In this document: in pieces, positions 34,846 to 43,045 of the stretch | How the letters are laid out: each line of letters starts with the position of its first letter | How positions within the stretch are numbered: position 1 is the first letter of the stretch | NCBI RefSeq assembly: GCF_001439785.1 | Contig: NZ_JYLI01000025.1 | Location: 1-64,000 of the forward strand | Direction: 5' to 3' | DNA: 64,000 nucleotides | Origin: Pseudomonas poae | Lineage (GTDB): Bacteria; Pseudomonadota; Gammaproteobacteria; Pseudomonadales; Pseudomonadaceae | Notes under the pieces: model-generated | Seen by the model: the letters and a program-made list of their open reading frames with translations, nothing else | What the model was told of the DNA's origin: nothing | The model's database searches: none | Translations under genes and position numbers: made by a program

Positions 34846-36636
34846 TCAGAAGTTCACGCCAAAGCTGAGGGCGAGGAAATCGCGGTCGGTCAGGGTGTTG
34901 TAGTCGCCGCCAAAAAAGTCGGTGTAGCTGAGGCTGGCGGTGTACGTGCTGCGGTAATCGGCATCCACGCCGACACTGATGGCCTTGGCGCCTTTGTTGA
35001 AGATCCCGTTGGGGCCATAGCCGGCGACGTCATGGGACCAGGACAGGTTGGGCTTGAGGTTCACCCCGGCAATCGCGTTGTTGTAGTCCAGGATCGCCCG
35101 CGCACGGTAGCCCCAGGAGGTGGAGGTGACGAAGCCATCGGTGTCGCCCTGGAACCCATAGGCGCCGTACACCGAATCGCGGCCGTAACGCAGTTTGGCT
35201 TTGTCTTCCAGGCCGGCAACGTGCACCACCGCCGCCTCGCCCACCAGAGTCAGGCGCTCGGCGCCCAGCACCTGGTCGAAGAACTGGGTCATGGTGCTCT
35301 GGATCTGGGTGATTTCCTTGCGCCGGTAACCCACGTTGTCGGCGCCGAACGAGCTGCGGATGGGCGAGGCGGTGTTGCCGGCAATCGGGTTGATCAGCGC
35401 CAGGGTCAGGTCGGTGGTGTTCAGTTGCACCGGGGCATTGGGGCGGTAGCTGATTTCGCCGGTCCACGCCGTGCCGGTGGGCAAGGTGGTGGAGAAGCTG
35501 GCGCCAAACAGGCGGATGTCCTCCGGGTAGTCGAGATAATACTGGCCTCGGCCGAGCATCAGACTTTGCACCAGGCCCGCACCGGAGCCGGGCGCCACGC
35601 GGTTGGCGGCGCCTGCAATGGCACCGAGGGTCGCAAGGCTGGTGTTGTTGGTGATAGTGCCCACGGTGGGCGTGCGGCTGTGGTAGTTCATGAAGTACAG
35701 GCCGTACTCGGTGTCGTCGCCGAGCCAGCGCAGGGCCGCGCCGAACTGGCCGGAGTCGCGCGCATCGCGGTCGCCGGCACGCCGTACGATCACCCCTTCA
35801 TTGGTCGTGCCAAAACCCTGGCCAAACGCGGCCGCCACCGGTTGCAGAGGCCGGATCGCCGGGCTGCCCACCGTGTAGTTATTGGTGCAACCGTCCGCCG
35901 CCACATCGCCGCCGAAAAAGGTGCCGCAGTTGTCCAGCACCGTCTGGTCCCATTCCAACTGGTAGAACCCTTCGACGGTGAGCTGGCTGGTGAGGCTCTG
36001 AGAGGCGAACAGCATGTTCACCGGGATCAGGCCTTCCTTGATCTCGGCGCCCGGGCGGCGGAACGCAGAGACGTCAACCGGGTTGATGCTGTTGATGGAG
36101 TTGCCGATAAACGTGCTTTCGCCCCAACTGACCACTTGCTTGCCGGCGCGCACGGTGCCTGGCAGGTCGCCCAGGGAATAGTTGTGATACACGAAGGCAT
36201 CGAGGATCTGCGCGCCGCTGGATTTGGCGCCCTCTTTGCGGTTGTGATCGCTGATGGGCTTGAATTCACGGTCTTCGTCCTTGAGCTCGAAGTCGTACCA
36301 GTACTTGCCGCGCACGAACACGCCGGTGTCGCCGTATTTCAGCTCAAGGTCATGCAGGCCTTTGAAGATTTTCGAGAAGGTCTCGCCTTTTTTAAAGTTG
36401 AGCCGTCCGTCATCGCCCGTGGAAGCCTGGCCGCTGCCACCGTTGACGGTGCCCACCAGCTTGCGGTCGGCATCGCGCATGCCCCAGCTGGCGCCCACCG
36501 ACAGCGAGGAGTCGAATTGCCCTTCGATCTCGCCAATGTTGAACGAAACAGCCTGCGCCTGGGCACAGCAACCCAAGGCAACCGCAGCGGCCAGCGCCTG
36601 TGGCGTGAAGATGGCGCGCATTGTTGTTTTTGTCAT
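34846..36636 (-). CDS. DUF1302 domain-containing outer-membrane protein
   Basis: 596 residues from the ATG at 36636, with GGGGAAG upstream. A signal peptide (to about AQA|VSF) is followed by alternating beta strands through to 'LALSFGVNF', whose terminal Phe is typical of outer-membrane beta-barrels. DUF1302 proteins are thought to be porin-like channels for hydrophobic substrates. The conserved N-terminal block 'ASWGMRDADRKL' and 'GKQVVSWGESTF' are family hallmarks. It forms an operon with the DUF1329 gene. Confidence 0.92.
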   Translation of the reverse strand: MTKTTMRAIFTPQALAAAVALGCCAQAQAVSFNIGEIEGQFDSSLSVGASWGMRDADRKLVGTVNGGSGQASTGDDGRLNFKKGETFSKIFKGLHDLELKYGDTGVFVRGKYWYDFELKDEDREFKPISDHNRKEGAKSSGAQILDAFVYHNYSLGDLPGTVRAGKQVVSWGESTFIGNSINSINPVDVSAFRRPGAEIKEGLIPVNMLFASQSLTSQLTVEGFYQLEWDQTVLDNCGTFFGGDVAADGCTNNYTVGSPAIRPLQPVAAAFGQGFGTTNEGVIVRRAGDRDARDSGQFGAALRWLGDDTEYGLYFMNYHSRTPTVGTITNNTSLATLGAIAGAANRVAPGSGAGLVQSLMLGRGQYYLDYPEDIRLFGASFSTTLPTGTAWTGEISYRPNAPVQLNTTDLTLALINPIAGNTASPIRSSFGADNVGYRRKEITQIQSTMTQFFDQVLGAERLTLVGEAAVVHVAGLEDKAKLRYGRDSVYGAYGFQGDTDGFVTSTSWGYRARAILDYNNAIAGVNLKPNLSWSHDVAGYGPNGIFNKGAKAISVGVDADYRSTYTASLSYTDFFGGDYNTLTDRDFLALSFGVNF

Positions 36637-37075
36637 GCGTCTTCCCCGGTGAGTGACAGAAGGCTTCACCCTACTGCCGCCCACGGGGAGCGATAAGCGC
36701 ACCAAGGAGGTATTCGTGTTGTCGCTCGAAAGGATTACCGGCCACGCGGGCCGGGTTCAGGCGCGGGTATGCAGCAGGTGGATGGGAGGCCATCAGAGGA
36801 ATGGATGGATCGTTACGAAATTTGCAACAGTCCTTGTCCCGATGAGGTATTACTCATTCTGTAACAAACGACTATTCTTGCCGGGCTTTAAGAGCACTGC
36901 GCTCGCTCCCACCCCAGGGTGCAAAGCCGGATTCAACCTGATTGATGTTTTTATTCAATCGGTTATCGGTGTTCATTGACGTTTATCTACCGCTCCTTGG
37001 TACAACGTCTTATTTCAGCCGCTGCGTTTGCAGCGGCTTTTTTTTGCTTGGGGATTAAAGGAAATCGCGCAACGA
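36637..37075. other. intergenic region with an orphan terminator
   Basis: About 440 bp between the DUF1302 start and the SDR stop. It must contain the DUF1302 promoter on the minus strand. A 108-codon frame at 36653 on the + strand is unconvincing, with no ribosome-binding site and a mixed Arg/Val/Gly composition. The only other feature I see is the + strand terminator at 37017-37045. Confidence 0.6.
37017..37045 (+). terminator. strong rho-independent terminator without an upstream gene
   Basis: AGCCGCTGC-GTTT-GCAGCGGCT followed by TTTTTTT. The T-run follows only on the + strand, where no gene ends for more than 6 kb. It may end a small RNA. Confidence 0.85.
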
Positions 37076-37987
37076 TCAGAGGCTGTATTTCTGCAAGTTG
37101 GCCATCATTTCCTTCAGCGCCTCAATGTTGTCCTGCGGGTGGGCAGCCCCGTTGAAGTCGCAGATCTGCGCCCAATGCGCCGCGACATCCTCAGGGGAGA
37201 ACCCGGCCTGCGGGTCAAAACCCACGCCCAGGCTGCGCTCCCAGCGGGTCTTGCCGATCCAGCCGCCGCCGACTTCAAACAGGCCCGAAGTGTCCTGGCA
37301 GGCCTCGCTGCCCAGGTACACCACCAGCGGGCTGACCAACTCCGGCTTGAGACGCTCGAACACCTGCGGCGGGATCAGGCCTTCGGTCATGCGCGTCGCC
37401 CCGGTGGGGGCGATGGCGTTGACCAGGATGTTGTGCTTGCGCCCTTCCAGTGCCAGGGTGCGGGTCAGGCCGTACAGGCCGAGCTTGGCCATGCCGTAGT
37501 TGGACTGACCGAAGTTGCCGTAGATGCCCGAAGTGGACGCGGTGAAGATCACCCGACCGTAGGCTTGCTCACGCAAATGCGGCCAGGCGGCGCGGGTGAC
37601 TTTGTAGGCGCCTTCGACATGCACCCGGTAAACCAGATCCCAATCGCTGTCCTCCATCTTGTGGAAGGTTTTGTCGCGCAGAATGCCGGCGTTATTGACC
37701 ACCACGTCGATGCGGCCGAAGGCGTCCATGGCGTTCTGCACAATTCTGTCGCCGTCGGTGACCGAATCATGGTTGGCCTGGGCAATGCCGCCGGCCTCAC
37801 GGATTTCGGCGACAACCCGGTCGGCCGCCGAGGCATTGGCGCCTTCGCCCTGGGCAGAGCCGCCTAGATCGTTGACCAGCACTTTGGCGCCGTGACTGGC
37901 AAACAGCAGTGCATGGGCGCGGCCCAACCCGCCGCCGGCACCGGTAACGATCACAACCTTATCCTGGAACTGCACTGACTCACTCAT
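37076..37987 (-). CDS. SDR family oxidoreductase, 3-hydroxyacyl-CoA dehydrogenase-like
   Basis: 303 residues. Cofactor motif 'VTGAGGGLGRAHA', 'NNAG', catalytic Ser in 'FTASTSGIYG' and Tyr/Lys in 'SNYGMAKLGL'. The sequence is closest in style to the dehydrogenase part of peroxisomal multifunctional enzyme type 2 and related bacterial fatty-acyl SDRs ('GGSAQGEGANASAAD', 'NDLGG'). A role in acyl or steroid-like side-chain oxidation is likely. The ATG at 37987 has GGAG upstream. It sits between the DUF1302/1329 pair and the MEST-like hydrolase. Confidence 0.9.
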   Translation of the reverse strand: MSESVQFQDKVVIVTGAGGGLGRAHALLFASHGAKVLVNDLGGSAQGEGANASAADRVVAEIREAGGIAQANHDSVTDGDRIVQNAMDAFGRIDVVVNNAGILRDKTFHKMEDSDWDLVYRVHVEGAYKVTRAAWPHLREQAYGRVIFTASTSGIYGNFGQSNYGMAKLGLYGLTRTLALEGRKHNILVNAIAPTGATRMTEGLIPPQVFERLKPELVSPLVVYLGSEACQDTSGLFEVGGGWIGKTRWERSLGVGFDPQAGFSPEDVAAHWAQICDFNGAAHPQDNIEALKEMMANLQKYSL

Positions 37988-38100
37988 ACCGAACTCCACA
38001 GGCGACAATGACAATGGACCGAGTGTCCGGCACCGGGCAGACCGTCACAATGAACACGGCCAGGGCTGAATGGTGCGCGATAAGGCAGCGGGATGATTGC

Positions 38101-38270
38101 GTGGCGAGCAGGCTTGTTGTGGCGCGCAGGTTTGTTGTGGCGAGCGGGCTTGCCCCGCGTTGGGGTGCGAAGCGCCCCCAATCAAGGAAAATGCGGTTTA
38201 CCTGACCCTGTGCAGAGTCAGGTTTTGGGGCTGCTGCGCAGCCCAACGCAGGACAAGCCTGCTCGCCACA
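38101..38270 (-). repeat. REP-doublet repeat, copy 4, with triplicated head
   Basis: Inverted relative to copy 1. The left head is present three times as an 18-base tandem unit (GTGGCGAGCAGGCTTGTT, GTGGCGCGCAGGTTTGTT, GTGGCGAGCGGGCTTGCC) before the usual central hairpins and the CTCGCCACA end. Confidence 0.9.
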
Positions 38271-38326
38271 GGGAATCGATTGCCTGAAATAGCTTCTGTG
38301 CAGTCAGTAAAACGGCTGACGCGACT

Positions 38327-39235
38327 CTATCGCGAGCAAGCCCCTTCCCACGCGGTGACGCGCGCAATGTTTGCGCGAAACGTCAGGTAGTGCTTGAGCA
38401 CCTGCACCGGCGCTTCGATCTGCGGGTAGTGGCCGATGTTGGTCAGCAGCACGGTGTCGGCATGGGGCACCAGTTGATGGTATCGCTCCACCATGTGTGC
38501 CCCGGAGATCGGGTCGACCTCGCCATCGATCACGCGCAACGGCACATCGCCCACTTGCATGGCCGCCACCCAGCGATCACGCAGGGTACGGCGCTGAGGC
38601 ACGTAGGCGATGAGTTTGTGCAGGATGCGCGTGCCGTCGCTGGCGCTGATCAGGCTCCAGAAATCGTCAAGGGCGCTTTCGCTGGGGCGGGTCCGGGGGC
38701 CGAAAATCTGGCTGAAGCTGTTGGACAAGGCGTTGCGTCCAAAGGCGCGGCTGATCATCCAGCCCAGTGGGCTGAGCAAGAGCTTTTGGACCAGCGCCGG
38801 GCGATGGGTTTCAGGAAACAGCCCGCCGTTGAGGAACACGCAACTGGCCATCTGGAAGCGACCTTCGTAATGCCGGGCCAGCAGTTCCTGGGCGACGCTG
38901 TCGCCATAGTCATGGGCCAGCACATGCACGGGCTGCTCAACCCCCAGGTGCTTGAGCAGCGCCTGTTGCAGATCGGCCTGCTCCAGCAGGCAATAGCCGT
39001 GGTCCAGTGGCTTGGCCGAATCGCCGAAGCCGAGCATGTCGCAGGCAATCACCAGGTTGCGGTGGGCCAGGGGCTGCCACAGGTAGTGCCAGTCCCAACT
39101 GGCGGTGGGAAAGCCATGGATCAGCAGCAGCGGCTCACCCTGGCCGGCCACCCAATAACGAATGGTGTGGCCGCGAAAGTCAAAACTGCGGCTGCGCTTG
39201 CGCCAGGCACGCAACGGGATCTCGGCGAGTGGCAT
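38327..39235 (-). CDS. alpha/beta hydrolase, MEST/epoxide-hydrolase-like
   Basis: 302 residues. 'LLLIHGFPTASWDWHYLW' is the oxyanion-hole block, and 'LAHDYGDSVAQELLARH' holds the nucleophile elbow with Asp as probable nucleophile, as in epoxide hydrolases and haloalkane dehalogenases. 'LNGGLFPETHRP', 'FGPRTRPSESALDDFW' and 'IGHYPQIEAP' (catalytic His) give strong resemblance to the mammalian MEST/PEG1 protein, whose substrate is unknown. The start codon overlaps the stop of a 42-codon ORF (TGATG), so the two are translationally coupled. Confidence 0.9.
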   Translation of the reverse strand: MPLAEIPLRAWRKRSRSFDFRGHTIRYWVAGQGEPLLLIHGFPTASWDWHYLWQPLAHRNLVIACDMLGFGDSAKPLDHGYCLLEQADLQQALLKHLGVEQPVHVLAHDYGDSVAQELLARHYEGRFQMASCVFLNGGLFPETHRPALVQKLLLSPLGWMISRAFGRNALSNSFSQIFGPRTRPSESALDDFWSLISASDGTRILHKLIAYVPQRRTLRDRWVAAMQVGDVPLRVIDGEVDPISGAHMVERYHQLVPHADTVLLTNIGHYPQIEAPVQVLKHYLTFRANIARVTAWEGACSR

Positions 39236-39363
39236 CAGGTTTTATACCCCAGGGCTTGCAGGTGGCGTTTGCGCGGCGGCGCCAGGGTCACACGCGTTTG
39301 CCGTTCGGCGGCGCTGACCTGGTTTCTGACGTTGGATAGCGATAGAACGGGGGATGGGCTCAC
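39235..39363 (-). CDS. small ORF (42 aa) coupled to the MEST-like hydrolase
   Basis: GTG start at 39363 with a near-perfect Shine-Dalgarno AAGGAGG eight bases upstream. The product starts VSPSPVLSLSNVRNQVSAAE and ends 'RKRHLQALGYKT': basic, with no membrane segment and no cysteine. Its TGA overlaps the hydrolase ATG (TGATG). It could be a genuine small protein or a leader peptide that couples or tunes hydrolase translation; the hydrolase itself has no good ribosome-binding site of its own. No family is recognised. Confidence 0.6.
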   Translation of the reverse strand: MSPSPVLSLSNVRNQVSAAERQTRVTLAPPRKRHLQALGYKT

Positions 39364-39540
39364 GGCGATAACCTCCTTGGCGCATTTCTTATTGTTTTTT
39401 TCGTGGTGGGCCAGTCTAGTCAGACACTCTGGCGCGATGAGTTGCCTTCGCAGCCAGCTTGATGACCGTGCGAGTCAGTTGCAAGAATAGTTCGATCGAG
39501 GGTCGGCGGCGTCAGAGAAGCGCCGCCAGAAAAGCCGCAA

Positions 39541-39996
39541 TCAGCCGCGCAGGGCCGCCACCAGATCGCCTAGCCAGGGCTCGGCGTCGGCTTCCGGGGT
39601 GACACTTTCGCTGGCGTCCAGGCGCAGCATCGGCAGCACTTCGCGCACGCCCAGTTCACTGAACAATTCGCGCATCTGCTCGCCACCGCCGCAAAAGGTA
39701 TCGCCATAGCTGGCGTCGCCGAGGCCGATAACGGCGCCGGGCAGTCCGCGCCAGGCGGCGGGCAGTTGGTCACGGATGCTCGAATACAACGGCTGCAGAT
39801 TGTCGGGCAGTTCGCCCATGCCGGTGGTGGACGTCACCGCAAGCAAAGCCTCGGGTGCAAACGCCTGCACATCTGCCAGGGTGGCGCGAGGGTTGTGCCA
39901 GGCTTCGAAACCGGCCGCAGTGAGGATGCCGACCGCATGGCGGGCGACTTCTTCAGCCGTGCCGTACACTGAGCCGGAAAGGATGGCGACTTTCAT
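39541..39996 (-). CDS. flavodoxin, MioC-like
   Basis: 151 residues. The FMN phosphate loop 'SGSVYGTAEEVARH' and the second flavin-contact block 'TSTTGMGELPDN' are typical of the short MioC-type flavodoxins, as is 'GLGDASYGDTFCGGG'. It is a cytoplasmic one- or two-electron carrier. In E. coli MioC supports biotin synthase; the partner here is unknown. I use the ATG at 39996; the track's extra leading codon is a TTG directly before it. Confidence 0.9.
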   Translation of the reverse strand: MKVAILSGSVYGTAEEVARHAVGILTAAGFEAWHNPRATLADVQAFAPEALLAVTSTTGMGELPDNLQPLYSSIRDQLPAAWRGLPGAVIGLGDASYGDTFCGGGEQMRELFSELGVREVLPMLRLDASESVTPEADAEPWLGDLVAALRG

Positions 39997-40123
39997 CAAT
40001 CTGATCCTGTGGTTGAATGAAAGCCTGGGATATTAACAGCTGAGGCAAATATTTCGGTGCGCCCCGTGCAACATCCTGCCGGTGCCATAAACTGCCCTGT
40101 GTAAACACGCTTTGGATCGCTTA

Positions 40124-40591
40124 ATGATTAACCCCAACCTGATGCAAATGGTGATCAACGCTTCCAACGACGGCATCGTGGTCGCCGAACGAGAAGGCCG
40201 CGAGACGCCGGTGATTTACGTCAACCCGGCTTTCGAGCGCCTGACCGGCTACACCCTCGATGAAATCCTCTATCAGGACTGCCGCTTCCTGCAGACCGGT
40301 GACCGCGACCAGCCAGGCCTGACGGTCGTTCGCAAAGCCATGCAGGAGGGTACATCCTGCCGCGAAGTCCTGCGCAACTACCGCAAGGATGGCACGCCGT
40401 TCTGGAATGAACTGTCGCTTTCAACGCTGTATAACGAGGCCGACAAGCTGACGTATTTCATCGGTGTGCAAAAGGACGTCACGCTGCAGGTAAAGGCTGA
40501 GCAGCGCGTCGTACAACTGGAAGCTGAACTGGCCAGGGTCAAGAGTGAGCTCGCAGCGCTGAAGGCCGCGGCCGGATCGAATAAAGTTTAG
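40124..40591 (+). CDS. short LOV blue-light photoreceptor
   Basis: 155 residues from the ATG at 40124 (MINPNLMQMVINASNDGIVVAE); a TTG 12 bases upstream is unlikely. 'YQDCRFLQTGDRDQPG' contains the photoactive cysteine that forms the FMN adduct, and 'NYRKDGTPFWNELSLS' and 'YFIGVQKDV' complete the LOV core. A C-terminal helix (~120-150) replaces any output domain. It closely resembles the short LOV proteins PpSB1/PpSB2 of P. putida, which dimerise and have slow dark recovery. One of these, PplA, has been reported to act with LitR-type regulators; a LitR-like gene lies 670 bp away. Confidence 0.93.
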   Translation: MINPNLMQMVINASNDGIVVAEREGRETPVIYVNPAFERLTGYTLDEILYQDCRFLQTGDRDQPGLTVVRKAMQEGTSCREVLRNYRKDGTPFWNELSLSTLYNEADKLTYFIGVQKDVTLQVKAEQRVVQLEAELARVKSELAALKAAAGSNKV

Positions 40592-40649
40592 AAACCGTGG
40601 GCATTAGAATGGATAATCGCCCCTCACTCTTCCTCATTGAGCCCAATCA

Positions 40650-41255
40650 ATGTCACGCGAAGCGCTTCTGACTCAGGACGAGTTGGATTTCATTCAGAAC
40701 ATGCAGCACAACCCTCAGCTCAATCTGAGAGATGCTTCGTCGAGCCTGACGGTCAATGGCGGTGCGCAATTGCGCGACCTGCTCACCCGGCTGGCGGCTC
40801 ACGACCATGTCACGCTGCAGGCGCAATTCGACAACCAGCAACTCACCTTCCCCCTGCATTTGGTGGAGGACGAGTTCAATGCAGTGCATTTGCGCGTCGG
40901 CGTGCCGAGCATCTTTGAAGACGGGCCGATGATCCGCCCATGGCGCCTGGCGCTGGAAACACCGGTGGCGCTGGAAAACATCCGCGGCACCCCCGGCGCG
41001 CTGTGGGTGCATCAGGTGTCATTCAAGGGCGTGCTGGTGGAAATGCGTGGCCGCGGCAAGCCGCCCAGGACCTTTTCGCTGTGGTTCAGTCCATCGGGCT
41101 ACGAGCGTATTTCGCTACGCGGGACGTTCGAGCGGGAGACGGCGCGGGGCTTGTTTGCCTACCGCCTGAGCCAGGGCGATGCAGATGAAACCGAGCGCCT
41201 GCGCCAGTTCATCCTGCACGAACATCGCCGAGTGCACCCGCACATGCATGCCTGA
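40650..41255 (+). CDS. hypothetical protein, 201 aa, possibly PilZ-like
   Basis: A soluble protein starting MSREALLTQDELDFIQNMQH. From ~residue 30 it alternates strands and turns ('LLTRLAAHDHVTLQAQFDNQ', 'PWRLALETPVALENIRG') in a way that recalls PilZ/YcgR-type barrels. I see no RxxxR / D-x-S-x-x-G motif for cyclic di-GMP, so a PilZ call would be speculative. It is transcribed with or shortly after the LOV gene (58 bp gap) and convergent with the MerR-type regulator, whose end is two bases away. Confidence 0.7.
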   Translation: MSREALLTQDELDFIQNMQHNPQLNLRDASSSLTVNGGAQLRDLLTRLAAHDHVTLQAQFDNQQLTFPLHLVEDEFNAVHLRVGVPSIFEDGPMIRPWRLALETPVALENIRGTPGALWVHQVSFKGVLVEMRGRGKPPRTFSLWFSPSGYERISLRGTFERETARGLFAYRLSQGDADETERLRQFILHEHRRVHPHMHA

Positions 41256-41257
41256 AT

Positions 41258-42217
41258 TCAGGCATCCAGCCTCGCGCCGAGAAACTGCTGCAAGCGAGCC
41301 TGCATCGACTGCCCGTCATTGCCCAGGCGGCCAATGGCGGAACCGGCCAGGCTTTCGCGAGCCAGGTCCGATGCGTCCCCGGCCAGCAACAGCGGGCAGT
41401 CCAGGGTCAGCGCCAGGCGCCTGAGGCGCAGCGGCAGTTCGCTGCCGGGCGCATGATTGGAAAACAACACCAGCGCGCGCGGCCGGGTTTTTTCGCACAC
41501 CAGCGTCAATTCATCGAAAGGCTGGCCCACACCCAGCACTTTGACCGAGAGCTGATCACTGCTCATCAAGACCCCCGCCACCAGCAACTCCAGCTCACGG
41601 CACTCGCCGGCAATGGCCGCCAGCAGCACACGTGGTACGGGCGAAGCGCAGGCCAGCCGCAGACGTTTTGACGTACTGGCACGCAGGAAGTTATCGAAGA
41701 ACAACCATTCACTGGCCTGGCCGAAGCGGCCCTGGTGGCGCAACAGATCGTTCCACAGCGGCATGAGGATGTCCTGGAACGCTACGCTCGCCGGGTAGGT
41801 CGCAAAAATCTGACCGTAGAGGGTCTCCAACTCGGCATCGTCAAAAGCGCTGATGGCGAGCATCAGTCGCGCCTGCCAACTCGGCCATTCACCCTCCTCG
41901 TCCGGGTTCTGCTCAGCGCGAACGACCACGGCCTGCTGGTCATCACGGGCGATGATCTTTGCGACCTTGCTGACGGCCAGGCCTCGCTCAATCCAGTCGA
42001 GGATGCGATTCACCGTGTCGATATCCGCTCGGGAGTACAGGCGATGCCCGCTTTCGGTGCGCGTGGGCTGGATCAGGGCATAACGACGCTCCCACGCACG
42101 CAAGGTGACAGGGTTGACCCCAGTCAACCTGGAGACTTCACGAATCGGAAGCAACTCAGCGGAATTGGAGTCGGCAACCGGGGCGATTTCGTGGACAGGA
42201 GTAATGATTTCGGACAT
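41258..42217 (-). CDS. MerR-type regulator, class II LitR-like (no B12 ligands)
   Basis: 319 residues. The N-terminal MerR DNA-binding domain is 'LLPIREVSRLTGVNPVTLRA' with 'WERRYALIQPTRTESGHRLY'. The rest has the helical bundle plus Rossmann-like layout of CarH/LitR. The residues that hold adenosylcobalamin in CarH are replaced: where CarH has an EQHELG-like block this protein has 'GECRELELLV', and the W...E..H helix is not conserved. This fits the class II LitR proteins reported in P. putida (PplR), which lack the cofactor and depend on the LOV protein PplA for the light signal. It diverges from the ABM-domain gene and the fol genes, its probable targets. Confidence 0.88.
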   Translation of the reverse strand: MSEIITPVHEIAPVADSNSAELLPIREVSRLTGVNPVTLRAWERRYALIQPTRTESGHRLYSRADIDTVNRILDWIERGLAVSKVAKIIARDDQQAVVVRAEQNPDEEGEWPSWQARLMLAISAFDDAELETLYGQIFATYPASVAFQDILMPLWNDLLRHQGRFGQASEWLFFDNFLRASTSKRLRLACASPVPRVLLAAIAGECRELELLVAGVLMSSDQLSVKVLGVGQPFDELTLVCEKTRPRALVLFSNHAPGSELPLRLRRLALTLDCPLLLAGDASDLARESLAGSAIGRLGNDGQSMQARLQQFLGARLDA

Positions 42218-42430
42218 CAGGCGGCCAGCAGCATGTATGAAATTGGATCCTATTTAACGCTTTTATACCTTTGTTTTTCAAGGACCGGGCCTATCGGACC
42301 AAAGTCGCTGGCGTATTCGCGAAAAACAGGAATAATCCTTGCTTGCTTTTCAACAGAGCTGCAACACCCCGCAGCTTCGTTTGTGCGCCACCTACCCGGT
42401 TCAGCGCGCCCGTACATTCGGAGATACACA

Positions 42431-42988
42431 ATGTCTACCTCACCCGTCACCTTGATGGTTGCGCGCCGCGTGGCCAAAGGGCGCTACGCAGAACTGATGG
42501 CCTGGCTGCGCGAAGGCGAGCAACTGGCCACGGACTTTCCCGGTTACCTGGGCTCCGGCGTACTGGCCCCGCCGCCCCATGACGATGAGTTCCAGATTAT
42601 CTTCCGCTTCGCCGACGAAACCACCCTGCACGCCTGGGAGTTTTCCGCCTCGCGCAGTGCCTGGCTGAGCCGTGGCAGCGAGCTGTTTGCCGACCCGTCC
42701 GAGCACCGCGTGCGCGGCATCGATGGCTGGTTTGGCGCAGTGGGCGTGCGACCGCCACGCTGGAAGCAGGCAGTGGCGATCTGGCTGGCATTTTTCCCGG
42801 TGTCGCTGTTGTTCAACTTTGGCCTGGGGCCACTGCTGGGCGAGCTGGACCTGGTACCGCGCATTCTGGCCAGCACCCTGGCGCTCACACCGTTGATGGT
42901 GTTCTGGTTCATCCCACTGTCGACCCACCTGCTGGCCAACTGGCTCCATCCCTCGCCGCCGACCAAGGTCACGCAAGCTCCCGCCTGA
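42431..42988 (+). CDS. antibiotic biosynthesis monooxygenase-like membrane protein
   Basis: 185 residues from the ATG at 42431. An N-terminal ABM ferredoxin-like domain (~5-100, 'VTLMVARRVAKGRYAELMAW') is joined to two C-terminal membrane helices (~118-140 and ~150-172). Proteins of this shape are common and uncharacterised. It is divergent from the LitR-like gene with a 213-bp gap, and 57 bp upstream of folM on the same strand, so it may head a light-controlled operon. Confidence 0.85.
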   Translation: MSTSPVTLMVARRVAKGRYAELMAWLREGEQLATDFPGYLGSGVLAPPPHDDEFQIIFRFADETTLHAWEFSASRSAWLSRGSELFADPSEHRVRGIDGWFGAVGVRPPRWKQAVAIWLAFFPVSLLFNFGLGPLLGELDLVPRILASTLALTPLMVFWFIPLSTHLLANWLHPSPPTKVTQAPA

Positions 42989-43045
42989 GTACAGGGAAGG
43001 CCGGTCGCTGGTATAGTTTCAACCTGCCCGCGACCCGAGCTTCCC

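Noticed and set aside
35032..36696. A 554-codon + strand open frame
   Set aside because: Antisense to the DUF1302 gene, which has a signal peptide and a beta-barrel pattern on the minus strand.
36653..36979. A 108-codon + strand frame before the orphan terminator
   Set aside because: No ribosome-binding site and no protein-like pattern; a non-coding RNA is a better explanation for the terminator.
4151..38270. The four GTGGCGAGC repeats as a CRISPR array or insertion sequence
   Set aside because: They are single, dispersed, palindromic units without spacers, open reading frames or target-site duplications.
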